Shown piece after piece: positions 36,200 through 44,345 of a DNA stretch of 64,000 bases. This stretch comes from Gordonia hirsuta DSM 44140 = NBRC 16056 (GTDB lineage Bacteria; Actinomycetota; Actinomycetes; Mycobacteriales; Mycobacteriaceae): assembly GCF_000333015.1 (NCBI RefSeq), contig NZ_BANT01000014.1, positions 108,454-172,453 on the forward strand, given 5' to 3'. Below the pieces are notes generated by a model that saw only the letters and a list, made by a program, of their open reading frames with translations, did not search any database and was not told the origin of the DNA. The stretch's first letter is position 1. Every line of letters starts with the position of its first letter. The position numbers were made by a program, and so were the translations under genes.

Positions 36200-37926
36200 C
36201 CGGCACCGGGGCTGCACTGGTGATCGCCGCCGTCGTGCTGGCCACCGTCGGCACCGTGGCGATCGGCGCCTACGGCGGGCGCGGGGCCCGGTCCACCTCG
36301 GACTTCCTGGTCGCCTCCCGCAGCATCGGCGCCAGTTGGAATGCCGCGGCCATCGCCGGGGAATACCTGTCGGCCGCCTCGTTTCTGGGCGTGGCCGGTC
36401 TGGTCGCCAAATACGGGGCCGACGCCCTCTGGTACCCGATCGGGTTCACCGCCGGATACCTGGCGTTGCTGCTGTTCGTCGCCGCCCCGCTGCGACGTTC
36501 GGGGGCCTACACGGTGCCCGATTTCGCCGAGTTCCGGCTCGACTCGCTGCGGGCCCGGCGGGTGGCGATGGTCGTGGTGGTGCTGGTCTGCGTGCTCTAT
36601 CTGGTGCCGCAGTTGCAGGGCGCCGGTTTGACGCTGAACATCCTGCTGGGACTGCCGGGCTGGGTCGGCGTCGTCGTCGTCGGCACCGCGTTGATCGTCA
36701 ACGTGGTCGGCGGCGGTATGCGTTCGGTGACCTTCGCCCAGGCCGTCCAGTACTGGCTCAAACTCACCGCCATCGCCGTACCCGCACTGGTGGCCGTCCT
36801 CCACTTCACCGGGCAGCCGGCCGATCTGGGTGAGCCGCTGCCCGCCCGGGTACCGGTGGCCACCACCATCTCGGTGCCCACCGAGGTCTCGGTGACGGTC
36901 ACCGACCCGGTCGGTGTGCACGTCTCGGGAACCGTCGACGGCGCACCGGTTCGCGCTGCCCCACTGGCACCGGGCACGGTGGTCGTGGGCGAGGGCTCGA
37001 CGCTGACGCTGGCCGCCGGTGCAGCCACTCCGGTGGTCTCCGACGCCCCGCAGACCGGGGCGGCCTGGTCCCGCTCGGGCGGCGGACTCGGCGGCGGCCA
37101 CCCGCTGTATCAGGTGCTGTCGCTGATGATCGCCACCTTCCTGGGTGCGCTCGGTCTGCCGCATGTTCTGGTCCGCTTCTACACCAACCGCACCGGCGCC
37201 GATGCCCGGCGGACCGCGCTGACGGTGATCGTGCTGCTGGCCGCGTTCTATCTGTTTCCCACGGTGCTGGGCGTGCTGTCCCGGATCTACGTCCCGCAGG
37301 TGCTGGCCACCGGAACCTCCGATGCCGCCGTGCTGCTGATCCCGACGGCCCTGGCCGGTGGGCTGGGCGGGGAACTGCTGGCCGCCCTGGTCGCCGCGGG
37401 TGCGATCGCCGCGTTCCTGGCGACCTCCTCGGGACTGCTCATCAGCATCGCGGGCGTGGTGTCCACCGATCTGCTCACCGCCGGGGTACGCAGCTTCCGG
37501 ATCTGCGCGCTGATCGGCGGACTGATCCCCATCGGGCTGGCGCTGGCCGCCGGCACCCTGGAGCTGTCGCGGTCGGTCGGGCTGGTCTTCGCCGTCTCCG
37601 CAGCGACCCTGTGCCCGCTGCTGGTGCTGGGCATCTGGTGGCGCGGATTGACCGCCACGGGGGCGATCACCGGGATGGCAGTCGGCGCGTTCACCTCCGG
37701 TTTCGCCGTCCTGGCCGGGGCCTTCTGGCTCTCCGGTGACGGCTGGGCCACCGCGATCGTCACCTTTCCGGCCGCGATCACCGTGCCGCTCACCTTCGCC
37801 ACCATGATCACGGTGTCGCTACTGACTCGCCGCACCCTGCGCAGCGATGTGGCCACCGTCTTCGCCCGCATGCACGTTCCCGAACGCTTCGGCCTGGTCC
37901 TCGAGCGCACGCCGCCGGGAGATTGA
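36193..37926 (+). CDS. Sodium:solute symporter (SSS family)
   Basis: This 577-residue transporter has about 13 membrane segments and the family pattern near the start (SDFLVASRSIGASWNAAAIA, EYLSAASFLG), which contains the first sodium-site residues. It also has GLPHVLVRFYTN in the middle. These are characteristic of acetate/monocarboxylate members. A Val/Thr-rich extracytoplasmic loop (about residues 206-300) is larger than usual and predicted to be strand-rich. It is the last gene of the LytS/LytTR operon. A related symporter with a different small partner is encoded at 39212. Confidence 0.88.
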   Translation: MLTGTGAALVIAAVVLATVGTVAIGAYGGRGARSTSDFLVASRSIGASWNAAAIAGEYLSAASFLGVAGLVAKYGADALWYPIGFTAGYLALLLFVAAPLRRSGAYTVPDFAEFRLDSLRARRVAMVVVVLVCVLYLVPQLQGAGLTLNILLGLPGWVGVVVVGTALIVNVVGGGMRSVTFAQAVQYWLKLTAIAVPALVAVLHFTGQPADLGEPLPARVPVATTISVPTEVSVTVTDPVGVHVSGTVDGAPVRAAPLAPGTVVVGEGSTLTLAAGAATPVVSDAPQTGAAWSRSGGGLGGGHPLYQVLSLMIATFLGALGLPHVLVRFYTNRTGADARRTALTVIVLLAAFYLFPTVLGVLSRIYVPQVLATGTSDAAVLLIPTALAGGLGGELLAALVAAGAIAAFLATSSGLLISIAGVVSTDLLTAGVRSFRICALIGGLIPIGLALAAGTLELSRSVGLVFAVSAATLCPLLVLGIWWRGLTATGAITGMAVGAFTSGFAVLAGAFWLSGDGWATAIVTFPAAITVPLTFATMITVSLLTRRTLRSDVATVFARMHVPERFGLVLERTPPGD

Positions 37927-37982
37927 GACCGGACCGCGCGCCGCACCGATGGGTCGCCGGATCGACGGGCAAGATACTTCCC

Positions 37983-38597
37983 ATGCCAGATCGCCCCCGT
38001 CTGACCGCCGAGGACATCCACGATGCCGTCTTCCACACACCACCGTTCGGCAAGCGCGGCTACAACGAGGATCAGGTCGACGAGTTCCTCGACGCCCTCG
38101 AAGCGAAGTTCACCGACCCGGGGTCACCGCAGCTGGCCTGGTTGACTCCCGAGGCGGTGTCCGGCCGCACTTTCGGGACCCCGCCGATCGGCAAGCGCGG
38201 CTACAACAAAGACGACGTCGACACGCTGTTGCGTCTGGCCGCCGCCGATCTGGCCCGACTGCTGCACGCGCAGCCCGCCCGGGACGCGTTGCCGATGACA
38301 CCACCGCCGCCGGGTGCAGCGATGGCCGCGGAGATCGCCCGTGTGCACTTCGCCAAGCCGCCGTTCCTCCGGCGCGGATACCGCGAGACCCAGGTCGACG
38401 ACTACCTCGACGCCTTGGCCGCCAAGTTCCGTGATCCGCAGGACCCGGCCGTGGCCTGGCTGACCCCCGAGGCCCTCGGTGAGGCGAGTTTCGCTCCGGC
38501 CCCGCGCGGTTCGGCCGGTTACCGGATCGACGACGTCGACCGGTTCCTGGTGCACTGCCGCGAGGAACTCACCCGCCTCCTGCGTGATCTGCCCTGA
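37983..38597 (+). CDS. Four-repeat DivIVA-domain protein
   Basis: This 204-residue protein is made of four DivIVA-like motifs of about 35-50 residues: PPFGKRGYNEDQVDEFLD, PPIGKRGYNKDDVDTLLR, PPFLRRGYRETQVDDYLD and APRGSAGYRIDDVDRFLV. Repeats 1 and 3, and 2 and 4, match best, pointing to duplication of a two-repeat unit. Unlike true DivIVA/Wag31 there is no long coiled coil. This fits the small actinobacterial DivIVA-repeat family. The chosen ATG at 37983 begins the first repeat; an in-frame start at 37923 would overlap the symporter. The function is unknown, possibly binding of curved membrane or of Wag31. Confidence 0.85.
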   Translation: MPDRPRLTAEDIHDAVFHTPPFGKRGYNEDQVDEFLDALEAKFTDPGSPQLAWLTPEAVSGRTFGTPPIGKRGYNKDDVDTLLRLAAADLARLLHAQPARDALPMTPPPPGAAMAAEIARVHFAKPPFLRRGYRETQVDDYLDALAAKFRDPQDPAVAWLTPEALGEASFAPAPRGSAGYRIDDVDRFLVHCREELTRLLRDLP

Positions 38598-38720
38598 CCG
38601 TTCACCGGCCCAGAGCCTGAGCGAACGACCCGCGCGGACGCGGGAGGCGCGCCCGCCCCGTCACCGTTTGTCGGTGCCGACGAACCGTTCATCGCACAGC
38701 ATCCAGTCCTCGTCGCCTGG

Positions 38721-38744
38721 CTCACAGATTCCATTGTCTGTGAG
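38721..38744. promoter_or_regulatory. Inverted repeat upstream of the actP operon
   Basis: CTCACAGA-N8-TCTGTGAG is a perfect inverted repeat 64 bases before the start of the DUF485 gene. It is a likely operator for the DUF485-actP operon. It does not match the GlxR/CRP spacing (TGTGA-N6-TCACA), and the binding protein is unknown. Confidence 0.5.
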
Positions 38745-38807
38745 TTAGGTCTCCGTGGAGAGTTCTCGGCAAGGCCGCGTCTCGCGGCATCGCACCGAGG
38801 AGGTCCC

Positions 38808-39215
38808 GTGTCCGCCAACCTAGATCACCCGGCGATGAAACTGTCGTCGCCGTCGGCCGAGGAGTTCATCGCGGCTCAGCAGAGCCCCGAGTATCAGCGC
38901 CTGCGCCACACGCTGCGCGGCTTCGTCTTCCCGATGACCGCGTTCTTCCTGGCCTGGTACCTGCTGTACCTGTGCCTCGGCGTCTTCGCCGACGGCTTCA
39001 TGGGCACCCCCGTGTGGGGCAACATCAACGTCGGCCTGATCCTGGGCCTGCTGCAGTTCGTGACCACCTTCGCCATCACCGGGGCCTATATCTACTTCGC
39101 CAATCACCGGCTCGATCCGCAGGCGCAGGCCGTCCGGGACGGCTTCACCGACGGTGAATACGCCCGCGAGGCCGCGGTCCTCAGCGAAAGCACCCCGAAG
39201 GTAGGCCAGCTGTGA
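38808..39215 (+). CDS. DUF485 membrane protein
   Basis: This 135-residue protein of the DUF485 (YjcH-like) family has a short soluble N-terminus, the family motif SPEYQRLRHTLRGFVFPMTA and two membrane segments (residues 46-68 and 80-104). Such proteins are encoded with, and probably assist, ActP-type symporters. It starts with GTG after GGAGG. Its stop overlaps the symporter start, showing coupling. Confidence 0.88.
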   Translation: MSANLDHPAMKLSSPSAEEFIAAQQSPEYQRLRHTLRGFVFPMTAFFLAWYLLYLCLGVFADGFMGTPVWGNINVGLILGLLQFVTTFAITGAYIYFANHRLDPQAQAVRDGFTDGEYAREAAVLSESTPKVGQL

Positions 39216-40903
39216 AACATCTCCTCCTGGCCGAGAGCGACTCGGTCGACACCGGCAACTCGACCCTCAACATCATGATCTTCGTGGCCTTCGTGGTCGT
39301 GACCCTGGTCGTGGTGGTCAAGGTGAGCAAGGTCGGCACCAGCAGCGCCTCCGAATTCTTTACCGGCAGCGGCGGCTTCTCCGGCACGCAGAACGGGATC
39401 GCGATCGCCGGCGACTACCTGTCGGCAGCCAGCTTCCTGGGTATCGCCGGGGCCATCGCGATCTACGGATACGACGGCTTCCTCTACTCGATCGGCTTCC
39501 TGGTCGCCTGGCTGGTGGCCCTGCTACTCGTCGCCGAGCTCTTGCGCAATACCGGAAAATTCACCATGGCCGACGTCCTGAGCTTCCGGCTCAAGCAGCG
39601 ACCGGTGCGCCTGGCCGCATCGATCAGCACCCTGACGGTGTCGATCTTCTACCTGCTGGCCCAGATGGCCGGAGCCGGAGCATTGGTGGCCCTGCTGCTG
39701 AACATCAAGAGCGACGCCGGTCAGGCGACCGTCATCACGATCGTCGGCCTGCTGATGATCGCCTACGTCCTGATCGGCGGCATGAAGGGCACCACCTGGG
39801 TGCAGATCATCAAGGCGGTGCTGCTGATCAGCGGTGTCCTGGTGATGACCCTGTGGGTGCTGCTGCAGCCGGAGGTGCTGTTCAACTTCTCGAACCTGCT
39901 GGGGATGGCCCAGGATGCGGTCAACAACGCCGTCCACGGCGGACAGCTCTCGGAGAAGGGCCAGGCGATGCTGGCCAATGCCGACGGCACCCCGCACAAC
40001 ATCATGGCTCCCGGCGCCCAGTACGGCGCGAACACGACGTCCAAGGTCAACATGATCTCGCTGGGTCTGGCGCTGGTGCTGGGCACCGCCGGTCTGCCGC
40101 ACGTGCTCATGCGCTTCTACACCGTCCCCACCGCCAAGGAGGCCCGCAAGTCCGTGGTCTGGGCGATCGCCCTGATCGGCGCCTTCTACCTGTTCACACT
40201 GGTGCTGGGTTACGGTGCTGCCGCACTGGTCGGACCGGAGAAGATCCTCAGCGCCCCCGGCGGCGTGAACTCCGCGGCGCCGCTGCTCGCCCTGGAACTC
40301 GGCGGCGAGATCCTGCTGGGACTGATCGCCGGCGTGGCGTTTGCGACCATCCTCGCGGTGGTGGCAGGTTTGGCGATCACCGCCTCGGCGTCGTTCGCCC
40401 ACGACATCTACGCCAGCGTGATCAAGAAGAACGGCGCCTCCGAGGAGGAGCAGGTCAGGGTCTCGCGGATCACCGTTGTGGTCCTGGGCGTGATCGGCAT
40501 CGTGCTGGGAATCCTCGCCAAGGACCAGAACATCGCCTTCCTGGTGGCACTGGCCTTCGCGATCGCCGCCTCGGCCAACCTGCCGACCATCCTGTACTCG
40601 CTGTTCTGGCGGCGGTTCAACACCCGCGGCGCCCTGTTCAGCATGTACGGCGGCCTGGCCATCACCCTGACCCTGATCGTCTTCTCCCCGGCGGTCTCCG
40701 GTAAGCCGACCTCGATGCTGCCCGACGCGGACTTCGCATGGTTCCCGCTGGCCAACCCCGGTCTGGTCTCGATTCCCGCAGCCTTCCTGCTGGGCATCAT
40801 CGGCACGCTGACCTCGCGGGAGAAGCCCGATGTGGCCCGGCGCGCCGAGATGGAGGTGCGTTCGCTCACCGGCGTCGGTGCCGAGCAGGCACTCGTGCAC
40901 TGA
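39212..40903 (+). CDS. actP: Cation:acetate symporter
   Basis: This 563-residue SSS-family symporter takes up acetate and related monocarboxylates with sodium or protons. ASEFFTGSGGFSGTQNG and IAGDYLSAASFLGIAG form the N-terminal signature; GTAGLPHVLMRFYTVP and the ASASFAHDIYASVIKKNG segment are typical of ActP. It has about 13 membrane segments and a hydrophilic loop at about residues 230-285. GTG 39212 overlaps the DUF485 stop. Together with isocitrate lyase and the acyl-CoA genes it supports growth on acetate-type substrates. Confidence 0.93.
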   Translation: MKHLLLAESDSVDTGNSTLNIMIFVAFVVVTLVVVVKVSKVGTSSASEFFTGSGGFSGTQNGIAIAGDYLSAASFLGIAGAIAIYGYDGFLYSIGFLVAWLVALLLVAELLRNTGKFTMADVLSFRLKQRPVRLAASISTLTVSIFYLLAQMAGAGALVALLLNIKSDAGQATVITIVGLLMIAYVLIGGMKGTTWVQIIKAVLLISGVLVMTLWVLLQPEVLFNFSNLLGMAQDAVNNAVHGGQLSEKGQAMLANADGTPHNIMAPGAQYGANTTSKVNMISLGLALVLGTAGLPHVLMRFYTVPTAKEARKSVVWAIALIGAFYLFTLVLGYGAAALVGPEKILSAPGGVNSAAPLLALELGGEILLGLIAGVAFATILAVVAGLAITASASFAHDIYASVIKKNGASEEEQVRVSRITVVVLGVIGIVLGILAKDQNIAFLVALAFAIAASANLPTILYSLFWRRFNTRGALFSMYGGLAITLTLIVFSPAVSGKPTSMLPDADFAWFPLANPGLVSIPAAFLLGIIGTLTSREKPDVARRAEMEVRSLTGVGAEQALVH

Positions 40904-40919
40904 AGCCTGTACGGCCGCA

Positions 40920-40961
40920 GGACGGGCCCGGTGGATCCTCGTCGATCCGCCGGGCCCGTCC
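40920..40961 (+). terminator. Intrinsic terminator after actP
   Basis: A stem of 12 bp, one G-T pair and 5 bp (40920-40937 with 44-base complement 40944-40961) closes a six-base loop. It begins 16 bases after the actP stop. Confidence 0.8.
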
Positions 40962-41035
40962 GGTTCTGGCCGCAGCACCGGGCCCGGCCCGCCGATGGTT
41001 CGGCGGGTTCGGCGGCGCTGCTAGCCTCGACCACC

Positions 41036-41657
41036 ATGGACCTTCGCCACCGCTCTGCCCGCCCCTGCTCGCCGCCGGGACCGTGGTACTGGGAGTCGGA
41101 CTGCTGGTCGGCTGCTCGAGCACCGACGACACCGACTCCCACCAGACCGCCGCACCGGGTTGCGCCTCGGTCGACGAGCCGCTGATCCAGGCCGGCGGCG
41201 CCGCCGACCAGCCCACGGTTCGCGTCCCGCAGCCGTCGGGCTGGGACCGGGTCGGGGACGCCGAGCAGGCCCCGTCACCCTGGCGCTGGCCAACCGGAAC
41301 CTCGCCGTCGACGGCTTCGCACCGAATCTGGTCGTCACCGAGGTGCCCTCCCAGGGAAGCTTCGATGCCATCATCGAGAACGAGATGCAGCAGCTGCGCA
41401 GCATGACCCCCACCGTGCCCACCGGCCAGAAGGGCGCGCTCTGCGGATCCGACTCCTACACCGTGACCTACCCGGGGCCGCCGCAGGAGAACGTGCCCGC
41501 ACGCGAGGTCACCTCACGGCTGGTCGTCGTTCCCACCGCCGGGGACTCCTCGACCACCGTGGTGATGACCGTCCAGGCCATCAACGCGCAGGACCAGACC
41601 TACCGCGCCGACACCGCAAAGATGCTCGACGGAGTGCAGATCAGCCCCGCACAGTAG
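41036..41657 (+). pseudogene. LpqN-like lipoprotein, two frame breaks
   Basis: Three parts of one lipoprotein lie in three frames. ATG 41036 starts a basic MDLRHRSARP. After the CCCC at 41062-41065 the -1 frame gives a signal peptide with the lipobox LLVGCSS, then CASVDEPLIQAGG and VPQPSGWDRVGD. After the CCCC at 41270-41273 the next -1 frame gives VTLALANRNLAVDGFAPNLVV and the rest to 41657. Adding one C at each site gives a continuous product of about 208 residues. The body matches LpqN/LpqT-type mycobacterial lipoproteins, secreted proteins of unknown mechanism linked to envelope biogenesis. Confidence 0.72.
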
Positions 41658-41684
41658 CCGGGGCCTCAGCTGCCCTGATTCAGC

Positions 41685-43091
41685 TCAGCGGTCCTGAATC
41701 CGGACGAACGGCCGGGCCGCTTCCAGCTCGTAGGACAGCTCCAGCAGCGTGCGTTCGCCGCCGAGATCGGCCGAGAAGTGCACGCCGATCGGCAACCCGT
41801 CGGCCGAGGTGCCCAGCGGCAGCGACACCGCAGGTGCGCCCGAGGTGTTGTTGGCGGGGGTATAGGCGACGTACTTGATCAACCGATCGAGAACCTCGTC
41901 GAAGTCGCCGGCCGGATCCAGGTACCCCAGTTTCGGGGTGGTGTGCGCCAGCGTCGGCGACATGATCACGTCGAACGACGACATCGCCTCCCGGAAGTGT
42001 GCGGTGGCACGTTTGAGCCCGACGATCGAGGCCGGTGCCCGATAGAAGCCGCGGCCGAAGCGCCGGCCGAGCGAGTGGGTGAACGGATCGAGTTTGCTCC
42101 GGTCGAAACCGGGACCGGTCAGCCGACCGCCGAAGTGATCGAGGAAGTAGGCGAGCATCGCCCAGTAGTCGACGAACTGCCGGATATAGGCCGGACTGAT
42201 CGGGATGGGCACCTCTTCGACGTGGTGCCCGAGTTCGCTGAGCAGATCCACGGTCCCGGTCAGCGCGCTGCGGGTGTCGGCATCGATGGGCTGTCCGGTG
42301 ATCGAGTCGGTGACCAGGCCGATGCGCAGCCGGCGCTGCGCCGGCCCCTCCACCAGGCCGATCGGTTCGAGTTTCACCGACCGCTGGCGTTCCAGGTCCG
42401 CCAGGAAATAGGCGGTGTCGCGCACCGACCGGGAGACGATGCCGTTGCACACCAGATCGATCGGCGCCGTCTTGGCCATCGGCGAGGGCGCCGTGCGCCC
42501 GCGGGTCGGCTTGAGCCCCACCAGTCCGCACGCCGCCGCCGGGATCCGGATGGAGCCGCCGCCGTCGTTGGCATGCGCGATCGGCACCGCCCCCGCAGCG
42601 ACCAGCGCGGCTGAACCACCGGACGAGGCGCCCGCCGAATATTCGGTGTCCCACGGATTCCGGGTCGGTTCGCGGTCGACGAACTCGGTCGTCGCGGTCA
42701 GGCCGAACGGCGGCAGCGTAGAGGCACCGAGCAGATTGACTCCGGTCCCGAGAAACTCGTCGGTGAAAGGCTCGTTTCTGGCCGCCGGGCGGTCGCCGAC
42801 GGCCGCCGACCCCTGGCGGGTCGGCACGCCGGCGAAGGCCGTGTTGTTCTTGATCAGCGCCGGCACCCCGGCGAACACGCCGCTGAAACCGTTCCCTCCG
42901 GCCCGCAGCCGGGCGCGCTCGCGGTCGTCGAAGGCGACGGCGCCCAGCGTGCCGTTGACCGCATCGATCCGGGCCAGAGCGGCCTCGGTGGCTTCGGCGG
43001 CAGTGAAGTCCCCGGCCGCGATCGCCCGGGCCACACCGACGGCATCGAGTTCGCCCATAACGTCTCCGGCAAAGGAATGAACGTGTTTCAT
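41685..43091 (-). CDS. Amidase (amidase-signature family)
   Basis: This 468-residue amidase hydrolyses carboxylic amides. The Ser-cisSer-Lys triad is visible: the Lys in ALIKNNTAFAG, the Ser in SAGASSGGSAALVAAG, and the conserved GGSIRIPAAACGLVGLKP that follows. The start is either ATG 43091 or ATG 43058; the second has the better-spaced GGAGA site. The frame up to 43232 is not homologous and would cover the divergent promoter. No signal peptide is seen. It shares a 58-base divergent control region with the acyl-CoA dehydrogenase pair. Confidence 0.9.
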   Translation of the reverse strand: MKHVHSFAGDVMGELDAVGVARAIAAGDFTAAEATEAALARIDAVNGTLGAVAFDDRERARLRAGGNGFSGVFAGVPALIKNNTAFAGVPTRQGSAAVGDRPAARNEPFTDEFLGTGVNLLGASTLPPFGLTATTEFVDREPTRNPWDTEYSAGASSGGSAALVAAGAVPIAHANDGGGSIRIPAAACGLVGLKPTRGRTAPSPMAKTAPIDLVCNGIVSRSVRDTAYFLADLERQRSVKLEPIGLVEGPAQRRLRIGLVTDSITGQPIDADTRSALTGTVDLLSELGHHVEEVPIPISPAYIRQFVDYWAMLAYFLDHFGGRLTGPGFDRSKLDPFTHSLGRRFGRGFYRAPASIVGLKRATAHFREAMSSFDVIMSPTLAHTTPKLGYLDPAGDFDEVLDRLIKYVAYTPANNTSGAPAVSLPLGTSADGLPIGVHFSADLGGERTLLELSYELEAARPFVRIQDR

Positions 43092-43119
43092 AAATGACAA
43101 ACTACTCCGCCCACTTCTA

Positions 43120-43133
43120 AGCAAGCGCTCGAT
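43120..43133. promoter_or_regulatory. Candidate TetR (KstR2-like) operator
   Basis: AGCAAGCGCTCGAT differs at one base from the KstR2-type pattern AnCAAGnnCTTGnT. It lies between the divergent amidase and acyl-CoA dehydrogenase genes, 16 bases before the latter's start. Other TetR repressors of fatty-acid genes use similar sites, so the regulator is uncertain. Confidence 0.4.
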
Positions 43134-43149
43134 CATGTAGGAATGAACC

Positions 43150-44313
43150 ATGCAACTGCGATTCACCCCCGACGAGGAAGCCTTCCGCGAAGAGATCCGG
43201 AAAACGCTCCTGGCCGCCGTCCCCGAAGACATCCGTCACCGCAACGAGGCGGGCGAACTCAACTATCCCGACGACGTGGTGGCCACCACCCGGGCGCTCA
43301 ACGCCGAGGGGCTGGCCGTGACGCACTGGCCGGTGGAGTGGGGCGGTAAGGACTGGACCCCGGTTCAGCGCCATATCTTCAGCGAGGAGATGGCGCTGAA
43401 CTTCATCCCCGATCTGCTGCCGTTCAACGCCGGCATGGTCGGGCCGGTGATCGCCCACTTCGGCACCGAGGAGCAGAAGCAGCAGTTCCTGCCCGCGACC
43501 GCCAACCTCGACATCTGGTGGTGCCAGGGATTCTCCGAACCCGAAGCCGGCAGCGACCTGGCCTCCCTGAAGACCCGCGCGGTGCGCGACGGCGACGAGT
43601 ACGTCATCAACGGCCAGAAGACCTGGACCACCCTGGGCCAGTACGCCGACTGGATCTTCGCCCTGGTGCGCACCGACCCGGACGTCAAGAAGCAGGCGGG
43701 CATCAGCTTCGTCCTGTTCCCGATGGACACCCCGGGAGTGGAGCTGCGCCCGATCGAACTGATCGACGGCGGTTTCGAGGTCAACGAGGTGTTCTTCAAC
43801 AACGTCCGCGTCCCGGTGTCCAGCCTGGTCGGCGAGGAGAATCAGGGCTGGACCATCGCCAAATTCCTGCTGGGCAACGAGCGCACCGGCATAGCCCGCG
43901 TCGGCTGGACCAAGACCAAACTGGCCAAGGCCAAGAAGCTCGCCGCCCAGACCCCCGCACCCGGTGGCGGGGTGATGCTCGACGAACCACTGTTCACCGC
44001 CCGGTTGGCCGGCCTGGAGAACGAACTGCTCGCGCTGGAGCTGACCCAGCTGCGGGTGGTCGCCTCCTCGGCCGACGGCAAACCGAACCCGGCCTCGTCG
44101 TTGCTCAAACTGCGCGGCTCCCAGCTGCAGCAGGAGGCGCTGGAGCTGCTGGCAGATCTGGCCGGCCCCCAGTCGCTGCCCGTGGATGCCGCCGGCGCCG
44201 ACTGGACCAATGCGACCGTGCCGGACTACCTGAACTACCGCAAGGTGACCATTTACGGCGGCTCCTCCGAGGTGCAGCGCCAGATCATCGACAAGGCCGT
44301 CCTCGGGCTCTGA
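43150..44313 (+). CDS. Acyl-CoA dehydrogenase
   Basis: This 387-residue flavoprotein oxidises acyl-CoA to enoyl-CoA. WWCQGFSEPEAGSDLASL is the FAD/substrate-contact motif, INGQKTWTT the middle strand block, and YGGSSEVQRQIIDKAVLGL the C-terminal signature. It is followed 32 bases later by a second, different acyl-CoA dehydrogenase. Such pairs form alpha2beta2 enzymes in sterol side-chain degradation (for example FadE26-FadE27, FadE28-FadE29) with one FAD per heterodimer, and this pair has that look. The actual substrate is not readable. Confidence 0.93.
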   Translation: MQLRFTPDEEAFREEIRKTLLAAVPEDIRHRNEAGELNYPDDVVATTRALNAEGLAVTHWPVEWGGKDWTPVQRHIFSEEMALNFIPDLLPFNAGMVGPVIAHFGTEEQKQQFLPATANLDIWWCQGFSEPEAGSDLASLKTRAVRDGDEYVINGQKTWTTLGQYADWIFALVRTDPDVKKQAGISFVLFPMDTPGVELRPIELIDGGFEVNEVFFNNVRVPVSSLVGEENQGWTIAKFLLGNERTGIARVGWTKTKLAKAKKLAAQTPAPGGGVMLDEPLFTARLAGLENELLALELTQLRVVASSADGKPNPASSLLKLRGSQLQQEALELLADLAGPQSLPVDAAGADWTNATVPDYLNYRKVTIYGGSSEVQRQIIDKAVLGL

Positions 44314-44345
44314 CCTGAGCACGAACGACGAAGAAAGAAGCGAAC

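Noticed and set aside
36812..37100. Insertion of a foreign domain in the first symporter
   Set aside because: The ActP-type relative also has a sizeable loop at the same place; the Val/Thr-rich loop here is larger but not clearly a separate domain.
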